A stretch of DNA of 45,607 bases from Sunxiuqinia elliptica (GCF_900113005.1 NZ_FONW01000007.1:179320-224926); one strand, 5' to 3'. Counted from the first letter of the stretch, positions 25,806-35,251 are shown. The notes: generated from the letters alone by a model not told the origin. Numbers and translations are program-made.

Positions 25806-25954
25806 CCTCCTAGATAAAACCACTCCGTTTATCAAGTAAATACACTTTTATGGACTGCGGGAAAAACGATCACAAAATGATTTTACTGTAGGGAAACCTG
25901 CTAAAAACAGAAATAATTTCGATAAAAAGACCGATGAACCAATCACATTTTTTT

Positions 25955-25962
25955 TATATTTG
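25955..25962 (+). promoter_or_regulatory. -7 promoter element of tRNA-Leu
   Basis: TATATTTG matches TAnnTTTG; the start is predicted near 25969, leaving about 60 bases of 5' precursor before the tRNA. Confidence 0.5.
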
Positions 25963-26029
25963 CATCGCTTTAAACGAAAAGCCGGACAAGTGTGGAAATT
26001 CAAACTCCACCTTCCGAAATACACGTATT

Positions 26030-26115
26030 GCCCAGATGGCGGAATTGGTAGACGCGTCAGGTTGAGGGCCTGGTGGGAGCTTTTTCCCGTGCAAGTTCGA
26101 GTCTTGTTCTGGGCA
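26030..26115 (+). tRNA. tRNA-Leu (GAG)
   Basis: The acceptor arm GCCCAGA (26030-26036) pairs with TCTGGGC (26108-26114), with discriminator A at 26115. The anticodon stem TCAGG/CCTGG holds the loop TTGAGGG, giving anticodon GAG (leucine). The long variable arm (TGGGAGCTTTTTCCCG) and TTCGAGT T-loop fit a class II tRNA-Leu. CCA is not encoded. Confidence 0.97.
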
Positions 26116-26125
26116 CAATGTAAAA

Positions 26126-26163
26126 AAGCGCTTGAAGATTAACTTCAGGCGCTTTCTATTTTT
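26126..26163 (+). terminator. rho-independent terminator after tRNA-Leu
   Basis: AAGCGCTTGAAG pairs with CTTCAGGCGCTT (12 bp with one G-T pair, loop ATTAA), followed by T-rich sequence. It starts about 11 bases after the tRNA and may also end the convergent secreted-protein gene on the other strand. Confidence 0.85.
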
Positions 26164-26225
26164 AGCCCACTCTCCTCAAAAAAATAAGCTACTTAACTCC
26201 AGGTCGACTATGACTTCTCTATACT

Positions 26226-28796
26226 TTAATTCTTAACCACTTTAATGGATCGCACTACTGCATCAATCGGGCTTCGAACATTTAGGAGGTATAAACCCGA
26301 AGGCCATTCAGCAGTATCCAAAATAGTCATAAAATCACGAGAGCTTGTTCCCTGATAGATACAAACTCCTGTTACTGTATAAACTGCAATCTGACTATCA
26401 CTCTCAACGCCTAAAAGAGTCAGCTGCTCCCTTACAGGGTTTGGATATACTTTTAGTGGTTCATGCTGGAAATCCTGAGCAACAGAAGTACTATTCAATG
26501 AATAAATCTTGATATTTTTAAAACGGATTTCATTTTCTGGCCCCCAGCTTACTCCTGAATGTACTTGCAAGCCAAAGTATCCATCATTCTCAAGGCGCAA
26601 CTGATTATCCGTATATTCATTCACTTTCCAACCATTAATCCAAACATAAATTGTTGGTGGATTTCCTTCAATTCGAATACGAAATTGATTCCAATCATAC
26701 GGATTCCAAATATACGACCAGGCATTGAGGTCAATCCAAGCAGGGTTCCCTTGAATATGGTATCGGTCTTTAGTTGTGAAGTCCCAAAAAGAACCGCCAC
26801 CTAGTCCCTGTAAATATACTCCTCCAACCGAATAATCATCGTGATAATCAACGGTCACCTGATAGGCTTTTGCTCCATCTCCTGTTGTTCGCAAAAAAAT
26901 GCCAGAATCAAAGTTATAATCAGGCCACACATCTAAAACGACTTCAAAATCACCATATTTCTTCTTGGTCAGTAAAATTCCACCTTGGTTGCGATCTTCT
27001 GGCAATTTTCCTCCAATAATCCAATCTCCATTTTGCTCCCAACGAGCACCAGTACTTGTCCAGTTGTTCATATTTGGAGACAAACGTTCTCCAACTCGAC
27101 TTCGCTGAATCTGCAAATTTTCGAAATAATCAGTATGCGTTCGTCCATCCACGGCATTTCCATCCCAACCAGTCCAAACCTTACTGACAAAGTCGAGGTC
27201 ACCATCCTGCTCCACATCCCCCATCAAAATATCGTGCCCCCCAAGTTTTATATCAAAAAGAACCTCTTCTTCCCATCCCGAAAAGGTTTGGTAATACATA
27301 TACCATCGTGGATCATGAAGATCTTCTGTCAACATATCTTCTTGGTCAACCGTCAAAATATCAACTAAACCATCCTGGTTAAAATCAGCCACTTGTAAAC
27401 TATGCAACGAACTTCTGCCACCAGGAGCATTCTGAGGAAGCAACTCCAATTGCCACTCAGATCCATCACCACGAATATTCTTCAGAATTCCAATTTTGGC
27501 ATAAATCTTATCGCACTCGCTAAAAACAACATCATTATCCCCATCATTATCGATATCAATAACCACACTTCGCATTGACTTACCATAAGGTAGGGCGCCT
27601 TGAAACAACTCGTCAAAATACAGGCTGTGCTTAATCCACTCCTGCCCATTTGAACGGTTTTCAAACCACGCATTCGTCCGAAAAATATCAGCATCACCAT
27701 CTCCGTCCAAATCACCAATTCCATTAGGCGAAAAACCACCATGAACCCGATCCTGGGGATTAGGATACGCTTCTTCTACAGTAACACGTGTCCAGCTATC
27801 GGTTGGATCTTCAGGAATTTTATACCAATAAAAACCCGTTTGATCCCCCATACCGGCAATATCCTTTTTCCCATCACCATCCAAATCAGCCGCCACTAAA
27901 TCATGGAATTCATTCCCTTCAACAAACACCGGATCGTAGACATGCACTGTTGCACTTGTCCCTTGGTTGTTTTGATACCAAACTCCAGCACCAACGATGT
28001 CGATCCAGCCATCATGATTGACATCCATCGAAACCGCCCCTAACGATTGAAAAGGAATGTCCGCTAAGCGCTGAGAGCTCCATGAGTCACCTTCATTTTT
28101 TAGTAGAAATAAACCATCATACTTAGAACCGATAGTCATATCCATCAATCCATCATTGGTATAATCAGCCAATGTTTGCATGCCGATAAAAATTCCAACT
28201 GGCAGCTTACTGCCTATGGAATGATGCTTAAAATTGAAACTCACAACAGGATCTTCTGCTTTTTCAAAAGCAATCCAATCAAAGTCAAAATCGTTGTTGA
28301 CATTCTTTAATTTTAGAATTCGATTCTCGCCACTTTCCGCAATTCTGACATTTTTAATGACTCGGCTAGTCACTTCATAACTTCCAGTATTGGGAATCTC
28401 ATAGCGGGTGAGTAACACCTCATCCAGGTAAATCTCCAAATGCTTCCCATTTTGTGGTGTGCCGACCTGAACGGTCACATTGTACATCCCAGCGTCAACG
28501 TCAACCGTGTATTCCAACCATTCTCCGTCCTTAAACCAGCCGAGCACACCATCGGCATTGATATCGACCCCCTCATCGACACGGTAGGTACTTCCTCCCG
28601 AAACGCCGTTATTTTCAGGATCTACATCGTGGTAGGCCACACCTTCCCCACCTACATCAAAATGTTCAATCTCTATTTTTCCTGGAATTTTACTGTTGGT
28701 TTCGTTGTAAGGAGCTTGCTGGGCTTTACCACTAACCAGCAGAAGAGAAAGGAATCCCAACAAAATGCTTTTTTTAATCCAAATTAGTTGATACAT
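26226..28796 (-). CDS. secreted CBM6 / FG-GAP / DUF1080 protein with T9SS signal
   Basis: The 856-residue protein has a signal peptide (about 1-25). A CBM6-type carbohydrate-binding module follows (about 35-175; IEIEHFDVGGEGVAYHDVD...GEWLEYTVDV). Then come calcium-binding FG-GAP/VCBS repeats (about 200-530; DLDGDGDADIF, DIDNDGDNDVV, DFNQDGLVDIL), a DUF1080 lectin/glucanase-like beta-sandwich (about 545-765), and a C-terminal type A sorting domain (VYPNPVREQLTLLGVESDS). It should be exported by type IX secretion to the surface, where it may bind or act on a polysaccharide. DUF1080 relatives act on keto-disaccharides; activity here is unknown. Single gene, unlinked to a polysaccharide locus. 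Confidence 0.92.
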   Translation of the reverse strand: MYQLIWIKKSILLGFLSLLLVSGKAQQAPYNETNSKIPGKIEIEHFDVGGEGVAYHDVDPENNGVSGGSTYRVDEGVDINADGVLGWFKDGEWLEYTVDVDAGMYNVTVQVGTPQNGKHLEIYLDEVLLTRYEIPNTGSYEVTSRVIKNVRIAESGENRILKLKNVNNDFDFDWIAFEKAEDPVVSFNFKHHSIGSKLPVGIFIGMQTLADYTNDGLMDMTIGSKYDGLFLLKNEGDSWSSQRLADIPFQSLGAVSMDVNHDGWIDIVGAGVWYQNNQGTSATVHVYDPVFVEGNEFHDLVAADLDGDGKKDIAGMGDQTGFYWYKIPEDPTDSWTRVTVEEAYPNPQDRVHGGFSPNGIGDLDGDGDADIFRTNAWFENRSNGQEWIKHSLYFDELFQGALPYGKSMRSVVIDIDNDGDNDVVFSECDKIYAKIGILKNIRGDGSEWQLELLPQNAPGGRSSLHSLQVADFNQDGLVDILTVDQEDMLTEDLHDPRWYMYYQTFSGWEEEVLFDIKLGGHDILMGDVEQDGDLDFVSKVWTGWDGNAVDGRTHTDYFENLQIQRSRVGERLSPNMNNWTSTGARWEQNGDWIIGGKLPEDRNQGGILLTKKKYGDFEVVLDVWPDYNFDSGIFLRTTGDGAKAYQVTVDYHDDYSVGGVYLQGLGGGSFWDFTTKDRYHIQGNPAWIDLNAWSYIWNPYDWNQFRIRIEGNPPTIYVWINGWKVNEYTDNQLRLENDGYFGLQVHSGVSWGPENEIRFKNIKIYSLNSTSVAQDFQHEPLKVYPNPVREQLTLLGVESDSQIAVYTVTGVCIYQGTSSRDFMTILDTAEWPSGLYLLNVRSPIDAVVRSIKVVKN

Positions 28797-28937
28797 GGCT
28801 ATTGCTTTTCAAGGTGAAAAGTCAACGCTGAGGTATCTTTTTAAACAGAATAGATGCTTTGAAGGTTGCACAAAACGAATTAAAAATAAGTTACTTTTGA
28901 TCGTAACCCGAAAATATCAGGTGCCTCCAAATCTGTA

Positions 28938-31379
28938 TCAATTTTCAGTAACTAAAACATTGGGAGTTCCAACCACACCATCAATCCCAACTTCATAATT
29001 TTTGAGATAATTTACAACAAACAGTCCTCGATTCATGTAACCACCATAACGATTTACCTGATCGAAGTAAAACTCTCCCTGAGTTAAATCAACATGATGG
29101 TAAGGCAAGCAGTCTTTAAAATCTTTGCCGTATTGAAACAAAGCTGACATGAAATAGTAAGCAACATCGTAGCCTTGAAAGCTAAACTGCGTTGGTTCTC
29201 CCGAAAAGTTTTCACGAAAATCCTGTATAAACCGATTGGTTAGTGGCGCATAATAGTCGATAAAATAGGGGCTTAGCAGGTGTAAATTAGCATGATGAAA
29301 ATAATCAGGCTGAATACTTTTATACCGCTGAAAATTTGAAAGCCCCACCAAAGTCACCGGAAAATCTTCAGACAATGAATTAATATTGGAAACTGCAACA
29401 CTCACCTGAGCTTCAGTTTCGGAAGGAATGATAAACACATTCTCGCGCGTTTTACTCAAAATCCGACGTAGGCCCCAATAGCCCTCACGCTTAAAGTTGT
29501 ATTCGTGGAACCGCACTTCGCGATCTCCTTCTAAAAATCCGGTTGAAAAGAATTTCTCGCGACACAAGTTTACCAAAGTAGCTTCATCTAAATGTTTGTA
29601 CTCTCCCATTTCAAGTACAATCAAGTTTTTATTGAAATATTCTTCGCCAATATAATCAGCTGTTTGTCTTACCAAATAGTCTTTAGTCGGGTTAACTTTA
29701 AAATACCACGGATTGCTACTTTCAAAATTCCCGGCAGAAGATAAAGGTGAAACCATCGGTATTCGATTTTGATGAGCAAAGTCGGCTACCGGTTTCTGTA
29801 AATTTGGAAACACCGGCCCAATAATCAAATCCAGTTTGTTGAAAAGATCCAACCGGACCAATGAATCAACGACTGCATATTCCTGATTGGTATCAAACAC
29901 ATGTAGTTCGATCTTCATTCCGGCCTTCTTCAGGCTATCAACAGCCAGCAAAACACCTTCGTAAAACTGAATGAAATTCTCAGACCGAGGATAAACAATC
30001 ACATCCTCCCTAATTTTAAAAGTATCTTCTGGAAGTTGAGAAGCATCCTCAAATTGACTCATCCAAAGTGAGTCCTGCAACATCTCCTCGCGAGTAACAG
30101 GAATCTGATTGACCGTTTCATTCTCTTTCAGATAAAGAGGCAAAAGCAAAGCCACATCATATTTTTCGTAGGCTGCAGTAAAATCAGGCTTACAAACTTC
30201 GGGCAATTCCCGGTGAACGACCTGAATGGCATGTCGCAATGGCCTTATTTTCTCAACTGTTTCTGGCTCTTCTACTCTTACCAAGGGTTGATCATTCTCT
30301 TTGGGTTGATCCACCGCCACGGCTTCTTGTGGTTGAATAACTTTTGGCACCAAAATAAATTCACCTGCCATTAATCCGCGATACGCCAATACCGGATTGC
30401 TTTTCTTCAGATCACTTATTTTTACCTGATAGTGGTTTGATATGCTGTATAAGGTTTCCCCTTTCTTAACCTGATGCTTAACAAAGGCATTGTCATCCAC
30501 TGGCTCCACCTCAATATCTGGCAACTCTTCCGATACCGGGATTCGGATGCGTAAGCCGGCTTGTAATCCATTAACCAAGGCTGGGTTGTATTTTTCCAGC
30601 ACATCACGCGCTACATGATACTCACGCTCCAAGGCCCAAAACGTTTCGCCAGTCTCAACCAAGTGAATGAAGAAACCTCGATCTTTCACATCCTCCGCTT
30701 TGACTTGTACTTTTTCCTCAGGAATAATTAACTCCATTCCAATGGGCAAGCCATTCTTTGCCTCGGGATTAGCCTCCAAGAGTGCTGCAATTGAACGGTC
30801 GTATTTCTTGGCAATCGAGTATAATGTTTCCTCCCCACTAACCCGATGTGTTTTAATTACGGGAGTACTCTTCTTTTCTTTTTGTGCTTTAGCCTGCGCT
30901 TGTCGCTGCTTTTGCTCTTCCCGGATACGCTTTAAATCATCGGCATCAGGAATTGCTAATTCCATCCCTCGCTTTAAGCGTTCTTCATTCAAACCCGGAT
31001 TATATTTTAGGATATCTTCAACTTCAACATGATAACGCTTGGCAATAAAATGTAGTCCATCACGTCGTTTTACCCGATAAGTATGAAACTTAGGAAGTTC
31101 TTCTTTTTGGGGTTCAAGTATAGGCTCCTCCTGCGCAGTCTCTTCAACCGGAATGCGCAACTCCTGACCTGTTTTCAAGCCAAAAATCAAGTCGGGATTC
31201 GCATTCAGCAATTCCTTCTTATTAAGTTCGTAAGCTTTGCTCAACGAAAAAATTGTTTCTCCTTTTTGAACCACATGAATCAGGTAAGTTTTTCCATTTT
31301 CCTGAATGCGACGTTCCTGTGCGTTAAGCTGTAGACTACAGCATATCACCAATAAAAGAAGTACAATGCGATGCTTCAT
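28938..31379 (-). CDS. LysM-rich periplasmic protein with receptor-type ligand-binding domain
   Basis: The ATG at 31379 starts a signal peptide (MKHRIVLLLLVICCSLQLNA followed by Q). An in-frame extension to 31469 would begin upstream of the promoter box at 31435-31442. After the signal come five LysM peptidoglycan-binding modules (about 28-72, 88-130, 158-200, 216-260, 280-325), each ending in a form of ...G-L/R-x-x-G-x-x-L-x-I-P. The last part (about 400-810) resembles type I periplasmic binding proteins (DVALLLPLYL, DLIIGPVFPN, RIPMVSPLSSAGNFESSNP). It is likely cell-wall bound and senses or binds a ligand. Function is unknown. Confidence 0.88.
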   Translation of the reverse strand: MKHRIVLLLLVICCSLQLNAQERRIQENGKTYLIHVVQKGETIFSLSKAYELNKKELLNANPDLIFGLKTGQELRIPVEETAQEEPILEPQKEELPKFHTYRVKRRDGLHFIAKRYHVEVEDILKYNPGLNEERLKRGMELAIPDADDLKRIREEQKQRQAQAKAQKEKKSTPVIKTHRVSGEETLYSIAKKYDRSIAALLEANPEAKNGLPIGMELIIPEEKVQVKAEDVKDRGFFIHLVETGETFWALEREYHVARDVLEKYNPALVNGLQAGLRIRIPVSEELPDIEVEPVDDNAFVKHQVKKGETLYSISNHYQVKISDLKKSNPVLAYRGLMAGEFILVPKVIQPQEAVAVDQPKENDQPLVRVEEPETVEKIRPLRHAIQVVHRELPEVCKPDFTAAYEKYDVALLLPLYLKENETVNQIPVTREEMLQDSLWMSQFEDASQLPEDTFKIREDVIVYPRSENFIQFYEGVLLAVDSLKKAGMKIELHVFDTNQEYAVVDSLVRLDLFNKLDLIIGPVFPNLQKPVADFAHQNRIPMVSPLSSAGNFESSNPWYFKVNPTKDYLVRQTADYIGEEYFNKNLIVLEMGEYKHLDEATLVNLCREKFFSTGFLEGDREVRFHEYNFKREGYWGLRRILSKTRENVFIIPSETEAQVSVAVSNINSLSEDFPVTLVGLSNFQRYKSIQPDYFHHANLHLLSPYFIDYYAPLTNRFIQDFRENFSGEPTQFSFQGYDVAYYFMSALFQYGKDFKDCLPYHHVDLTQGEFYFDQVNRYGGYMNRGLFVVNYLKNYEVGIDGVVGTPNVLVTEN

Positions 31380-31434
31380 ATTTTTTCTATCCTTTTTTTC
31401 GAGGGGCAACAAAAACGGCCCAGTTATAAAACCC

Positions 31435-31442
31435 CAAAAATA
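31435..31442 (-). promoter_or_regulatory. -7 promoter element for the LysM protein gene
   Basis: The minus strand reads TATTTTTG, an exact match. The predicted start near 31428 lies 49 bases before the ATG at 31379, which supports that start. Confidence 0.5.
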
Positions 31443-31511
31443 GTGTTTCTCTCTGGGGTTCCATCCCAAGAACGTGTTAAAAAGCGTTTAATTGTATTTA
31501 TCCAGAAGAAG

Positions 31512-32501
31512 CTAGGAATAGCTCTTTCCTCCAAAATACTTCATGAACTGAGCTCGTTCATAAATCACAACATCCTTTTTCTTGTTGGCCAATTTCCCTT
31601 TAAAATCGTTAATTCTGTCGTAGCCTTTTTTATCCATCCAGCTTTTAATCTGCTCATTCATTTTGGCAATATAATCAGGGCCTTCCTGATACAAAACCGA
31701 AGCAACCTGCACTACTCCAGCACCAGCCAACAACATCTTAATTGCTGTTTCGGCCGTATGCACTCCGGTAGTCGCTGCCAGCGGACAATCAACCTGGTCA
31801 GCCATCAAACCAATCCAACGCAAAGGCATTTGGTAGTCGCTAACCTGGCTTAAAACATCGGCCGTTACTACTTGTTCATTCAGAATGTCAATATCCGGAG
31901 CGTAAAAACGGTTAAAAAGCGTGATTCCAGCAATTCCGGTTTTCGATAACTTCTGAATCATTTGACCCAAGTTCGAAAAATAATGGCTGATCTTGATTGT
32001 AACTGGAATACCGACATTTTCAAGCACTTTGGTAATCGCATTAAAATAAAACTGCTCATTAGCTGCACTATCTCTGGAAATATCAGCCGGCAATAAAAAT
32101 AAGTTCAGTTCCAATGCATCGGCTCCCGCCTCTTCCAGCTTCCTGGAAAACACCACCCAGTCAGAAGCGCTGATGCAACTAACACTGGCAATGACAGGAA
32201 CATCAACAGCCTGCTTGGCTTGCTTAATCAGGTTGGTATAATTTTTCAGGTTTTCATCTTTGATGATATAGTCGAAGTAATCCATATATTCAGGATCAGG
32301 CTCCAACGCTTTTCGCTCAGATAATTCTTCTTGAAGCTGTGCATCGATTTCTTCTTCAAATAAAGATTTCAAAACAATTGCACCAGCACCTGCTTTTGCC
32401 AGGTTTTCTATTTGTTCAATATTTCCGGTTAAACTGCAACTTGCTGCCACTACCGGACTTTTTAATTCTATTCCAAAAAATTGGGTTGTCAAACTAGCCA
32501 T
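31512..32501 (-). CDS. dihydroorotate dehydrogenase-like protein
   Basis: This 329-residue TIM-barrel flavoprotein is of the class I DHODH-related group. Family strands are visible: GIELKSPVVAASCSLTGN (about 10-27), GAGAIVLKSLFEEEI, VPVIASVSCIS, ALELNLFLLPADIS, and the FMN phosphate loop (ATTGVHTAETAIKMLLAGAG). In true DHODH the segment after ELN carries a catalytic Cys or Ser (NLSCPN); here it is LFLLPADIS, so the normal base is missing. It lies 54 bases downstream of nfnB. Neighbourhood suggests redox rather than pyrimidine synthesis, but the reaction is unknown. Confidence 0.88.
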   Translation of the reverse strand: MASLTTQFFGIELKSPVVAASCSLTGNIEQIENLAKAGAGAIVLKSLFEEEIDAQLQEELSERKALEPDPEYMDYFDYIIKDENLKNYTNLIKQAKQAVDVPVIASVSCISASDWVVFSRKLEEAGADALELNLFLLPADISRDSAANEQFYFNAITKVLENVGIPVTIKISHYFSNLGQMIQKLSKTGIAGITLFNRFYAPDIDILNEQVVTADVLSQVSDYQMPLRWIGLMADQVDCPLAATTGVHTAETAIKMLLAGAGVVQVASVLYQEGPDYIAKMNEQIKSWMDKKGYDRINDFKGKLANKKKDVVIYERAQFMKYFGGKSYS

Positions 32502-32555
32502 CGCTCTATTTTTTCCAAGTTAATCGAAGTTTTTTCTAATTTACACAAAACGGAA

Positions 32556-34043
32556 TTAATTTGCTGCCGTTTCATTTTTTTGACTCAGGTATTTATGCAT
32601 TCCTGCAGCAGCCTTACGACCGTCTCCCATTGCCAAAATTACAGTTGCTCCACCACGCACAATATCACCGCCTGCAAACAATTCAGGCTTGCTACTCTGC
32701 ATCGTCTCCGGATCCACTTCGATGGTTCCCCAACGACTCACCTTCAATTCAGGCAATTCCGAAGGCACCAAGGGGTTTGGAGAAACACCAATAGCCACCA
32801 CAACCACATCAACCGGGATATCATACTCCGATCCTTCAACAACAACAGGGCGACGGCGACCGGAAGCATCTGGTTCTCCCAGTTCCATGCGTTGCACACG
32901 CATCTTGCTTACCCGTCCGTTTTCATCCGCAAAATATTCAACGGGGTTGTTTAAATTCAAAAACTCAATTCCTTCTTCTTCAGCATGTAAAACTTCTTCC
33001 ACACGAGCCGGCATTTCTTCGCGCGAACGACGATAAATAATCATTGCTCTTTCAGCGCCCAAACGCTTAGCTGTACGTACGGAGTCCATCGCAGTGTTTC
33101 CACCTCCGATAACAGCCACGTTTTGACCTTTCAACACGGGTGTGTCAAATTCTTCCTTGGCAGCATTCATGAGGTTGACACGCGTCAGATACTCGTTGGA
33201 TGAAAGAATCCCATTGTAATTTTCGCCAGGAATATTCATGAAACGAGGAAGTCCGGCACCACTGGCAACAAAAAATGCCTGATAGCCTTCTGCTTTTAAA
33301 TCGTCAAACGAAGCTGTACGGCCAACGATAAAGTTACGCTCAAACTTCACCCCCATTTTCGCCAGGCTTTCAAGCTCCACATCCACCACATGGTTGGGTA
33401 AACGAAACTCTGGAATACCATATTTCAAAACGCCACCTACTTCGTGCAAAGCTTCAAACACGGTGACATCGTATCCCAATTTGATCATATCGCCAGCAAA
33501 GGACAGCGATGCTGGCCCAGAACCAATCGCAGCTACTTTCACCTGTTTTTTAGGAGCTGTTTCGGGTACAGATACAGCACCACTTTGCTGCTCAAAATCA
33601 GCAGCAAAACGCTCCAGGTAACCAATTGCGACCGGTTCCTTCTTCAATTTCAGAGTATAGAAACACTGTGCTTCGCATTGTTTTTCCTGCGGGCAAACAC
33701 GACCGCATACTGCAGGAAGCGCCGAAGTTTCTTTCAAGGTTTTAGCCGCCTCAAGCACCTCGCCACGTTCAATGTTTTTTATGAATTTGGGAATATTAAT
33801 ACTTACCGGACATCCTTCAATACAGGTTGGATTTACACAATCCATACAACGAGAAGCTTCTCGCTGGGCCTGCTCCATGTTCAAGCCCAAATTAACCTCC
33901 CGATCCTGATACTTAATTCGTTCCATTGGATCGAGGCTCGTCATTGAGACCCGTTCTTGCGTTGTCCGCTCTTTATTTTTGATTTTCTTGCGTAACTGGT
34001 CACGCCATTCCTGGTCACGTTCTATCTTAAGGTATTCTTTCAT
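32556..34043 (-). CDS. nfnB: NADH-dependent ferredoxin:NADP+ oxidoreductase, large subunit
   Basis: This is a GltD/NfnB-type flavoprotein of about 495 residues. ATG 34043 is used; the frame upstream offers only a TTG at 34082. The N-terminal part has two Cys clusters for 4Fe-4S centres (CMDCVNPTCIEGCP and VCGRVCPQEKQCEAQC). FAD-binding (AAIGSGPASLSFAGDMIKLG) and NADPH-binding (AVIGGGNTAMDSVRTAKRLG) loops follow, and the C-terminal FAD end (FAGGDIVRGGATVILAMGDG). It forms the large half of NfnAB, which reduces NADP+ with ferredoxin and NADH by electron bifurcation. The gene could instead be read as glutamate synthase small subunit; the upstream nfnA-like gene favours Nfn. Confidence 0.93.
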   Translation of the reverse strand: MKEYLKIERDQEWRDQLRKKIKNKERTTQERVSMTSLDPMERIKYQDREVNLGLNMEQAQREASRCMDCVNPTCIEGCPVSINIPKFIKNIERGEVLEAAKTLKETSALPAVCGRVCPQEKQCEAQCFYTLKLKKEPVAIGYLERFAADFEQQSGAVSVPETAPKKQVKVAAIGSGPASLSFAGDMIKLGYDVTVFEALHEVGGVLKYGIPEFRLPNHVVDVELESLAKMGVKFERNFIVGRTASFDDLKAEGYQAFFVASGAGLPRFMNIPGENYNGILSSNEYLTRVNLMNAAKEEFDTPVLKGQNVAVIGGGNTAMDSVRTAKRLGAERAMIIYRRSREEMPARVEEVLHAEEEGIEFLNLNNPVEYFADENGRVSKMRVQRMELGEPDASGRRRPVVVEGSEYDIPVDVVVVAIGVSPNPLVPSELPELKVSRWGTIEVDPETMQSSKPELFAGGDIVRGGATVILAMGDGRKAAAGMHKYLSQKNETAAN

Positions 34044-34085
34044 TGCTAAATTAACTGTGGGGTTCAAACTACGAAAAAACAAACA

Positions 34086-34904
34086 CTAGCTATTGGCTCG
34101 TTCCCAAGCTTGCTTCTCTTCAGCCTTATAGCCTCCCAAGCGAAGAATCAATTCATCAAAATCAATCTGATGAGCATTGAACTCCGGGCCATCGATACAA
34201 GTAAATTTGGTCTGTCCTCCGACACTTGCCCGGCAGGCGCCACACATCCCTGTTCCGTCAACCATAATGGCATTCAAGCTGGCTTGAGTCGGAATCTCAT
34301 ACTTTTGGGTTAGCAGAGCCACAAATTTCATCATCACCGCTGGGCCGATGGTTACACACTCATCAACTTTTTCGCGTTTGATTATTTCTTCGGCTCCCTG
34401 AGTAACCAAGCCTTTTGTTCCGTAAGAACCATCATCAGTCATGATGATCACCTCGTCAGACCATTGCCGAATTTCCTTTTCCAGAATAATCAACTCCTTA
34501 GTTCGGGCAGCAAGCACAGTGACAACACGATTTCCGGCCTTTTTAAATCCTTCAACAATGGGTAAAAGCGGAGCAATTCCCACACCTCCACCACAGGCTA
34601 GTACGGTACCAACCTCGCTGATGTGTGTCGCTTTTCCCAAGGGGCCAACCAAATCCAGGATTTGATCTCCAACGTTCATAGCACACAAACGTTTGGAACT
34701 AACACCTACATTTTGTACAACTAGCGTAATTGTTCCGGCCTCAATATTGGCCTCTGCAATTGTCAACGGGATGCGTTCGCCTTTTTCGTCGATACGCAAA
34801 ATTATGAAGTGCCCGGGTTTTCTTGAACGAGCAATGCGAGGGGCGTGAACCACCAACTTGACAACGTTCTCCGAGAACTGCTCTTTTTGAACTATTTGAT
34901 ACAT
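34086..34904 (-). CDS. nfnA: NADH-dependent ferredoxin:NADP+ oxidoreductase, small subunit
   Basis: This 272-residue ferredoxin-NADP+ reductase-like protein has an FAD-binding barrel (about 1-95; RKPGHFIILR, IPLTIAEAN). An NAD-binding Rossmann domain follows (GTVLACGGGVGIAPLLPI, about 100-117) and a C-terminal Cys cluster for a 2Fe-2S centre (GTGMCGACRASVGG with later TCIDGPEF). It is the NAD(H)-handling half of NfnAB and the first gene of the nfnA-nfnB-DHODH-like operon. A -7 promoter box lies about 40 bases upstream (34945-34952). Confidence 0.93.
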   Translation of the reverse strand: MYQIVQKEQFSENVVKLVVHAPRIARSRKPGHFIILRIDEKGERIPLTIAEANIEAGTITLVVQNVGVSSKRLCAMNVGDQILDLVGPLGKATHISEVGTVLACGGGVGIAPLLPIVEGFKKAGNRVVTVLAARTKELIILEKEIRQWSDEVIIMTDDGSYGTKGLVTQGAEEIIKREKVDECVTIGPAVMMKFVALLTQKYEIPTQASLNAIMVDGTGMCGACRASVGGQTKFTCIDGPEFNAHQIDFDELILRLGGYKAEEKQAWERANS

Positions 34905-34944
34905 GGTTAATCGATTCTTTTTTTATGCCACAAAAACGGCTTTG

Positions 34945-34952
34945 CAAAAATA
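34945..34952 (-). promoter_or_regulatory. -7 promoter element of nfnAB operon
   Basis: The minus strand reads TATTTTTG, an exact match, with start predicted near 34938, 34 bases before the nfnA ATG. Confidence 0.5.
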
Positions 34953-35207
34953 ACAATGTCAGCCGACTCTTTACCCTCCAAAACTACTTTTTGCGGAATT
35001 TTTATTCTGTCTATATAATAATAGATCGTTAGATTTTTACTTTTCAGACTATCATACATTAATTAATATCTCAATTCGAACAATAAAATAACACTAAAAG
35101 CAAGGCGATTATAAAAAGTCAACCCGCTATAGTCCCATTCGTAAATATCTGATTCAAAAACAGAACGACACAGAGGCTAAGTTTTTCCTGCAAAGGCAAC
35201 TTAAAAT

Positions 35208-35221
35208 CTGATTCGAATCAG
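35208..35221. promoter_or_regulatory. perfect 14-bp palindrome before the helicase promoter
   Basis: CTGATTCGAATCAG is fully symmetric. It lies 22 bases upstream of the -7 element at 35244, at the -33 position, where a repressor would act. A half-site-like CTGATTC also occurs near 35149. The rest of the 410-base gap 34905-35314 shows only promoters and AT-rich sequence. Confidence 0.45.
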
Positions 35222-35243
35222 GCCCTGCCCCGCAAAATTCATG

Positions 35244-35251
35244 TATATTTG
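35244..35251 (+). promoter_or_regulatory. -7 promoter element of the SNF2 helicase gene
   Basis: TATATTTG matches TAnnTTTG; the start is predicted near 35258, 57 bases before the ATG. Confidence 0.5.

Noticed and set aside
25960-26142. 60-residue frame across tRNA-Leu
   Set aside because: It covers the whole tRNA and is a chance frame.
31380-31469. N-terminal extension of the LysM protein
   Set aside because: It would bury the signal peptide and begin upstream of the predicted promoter start near 31428.
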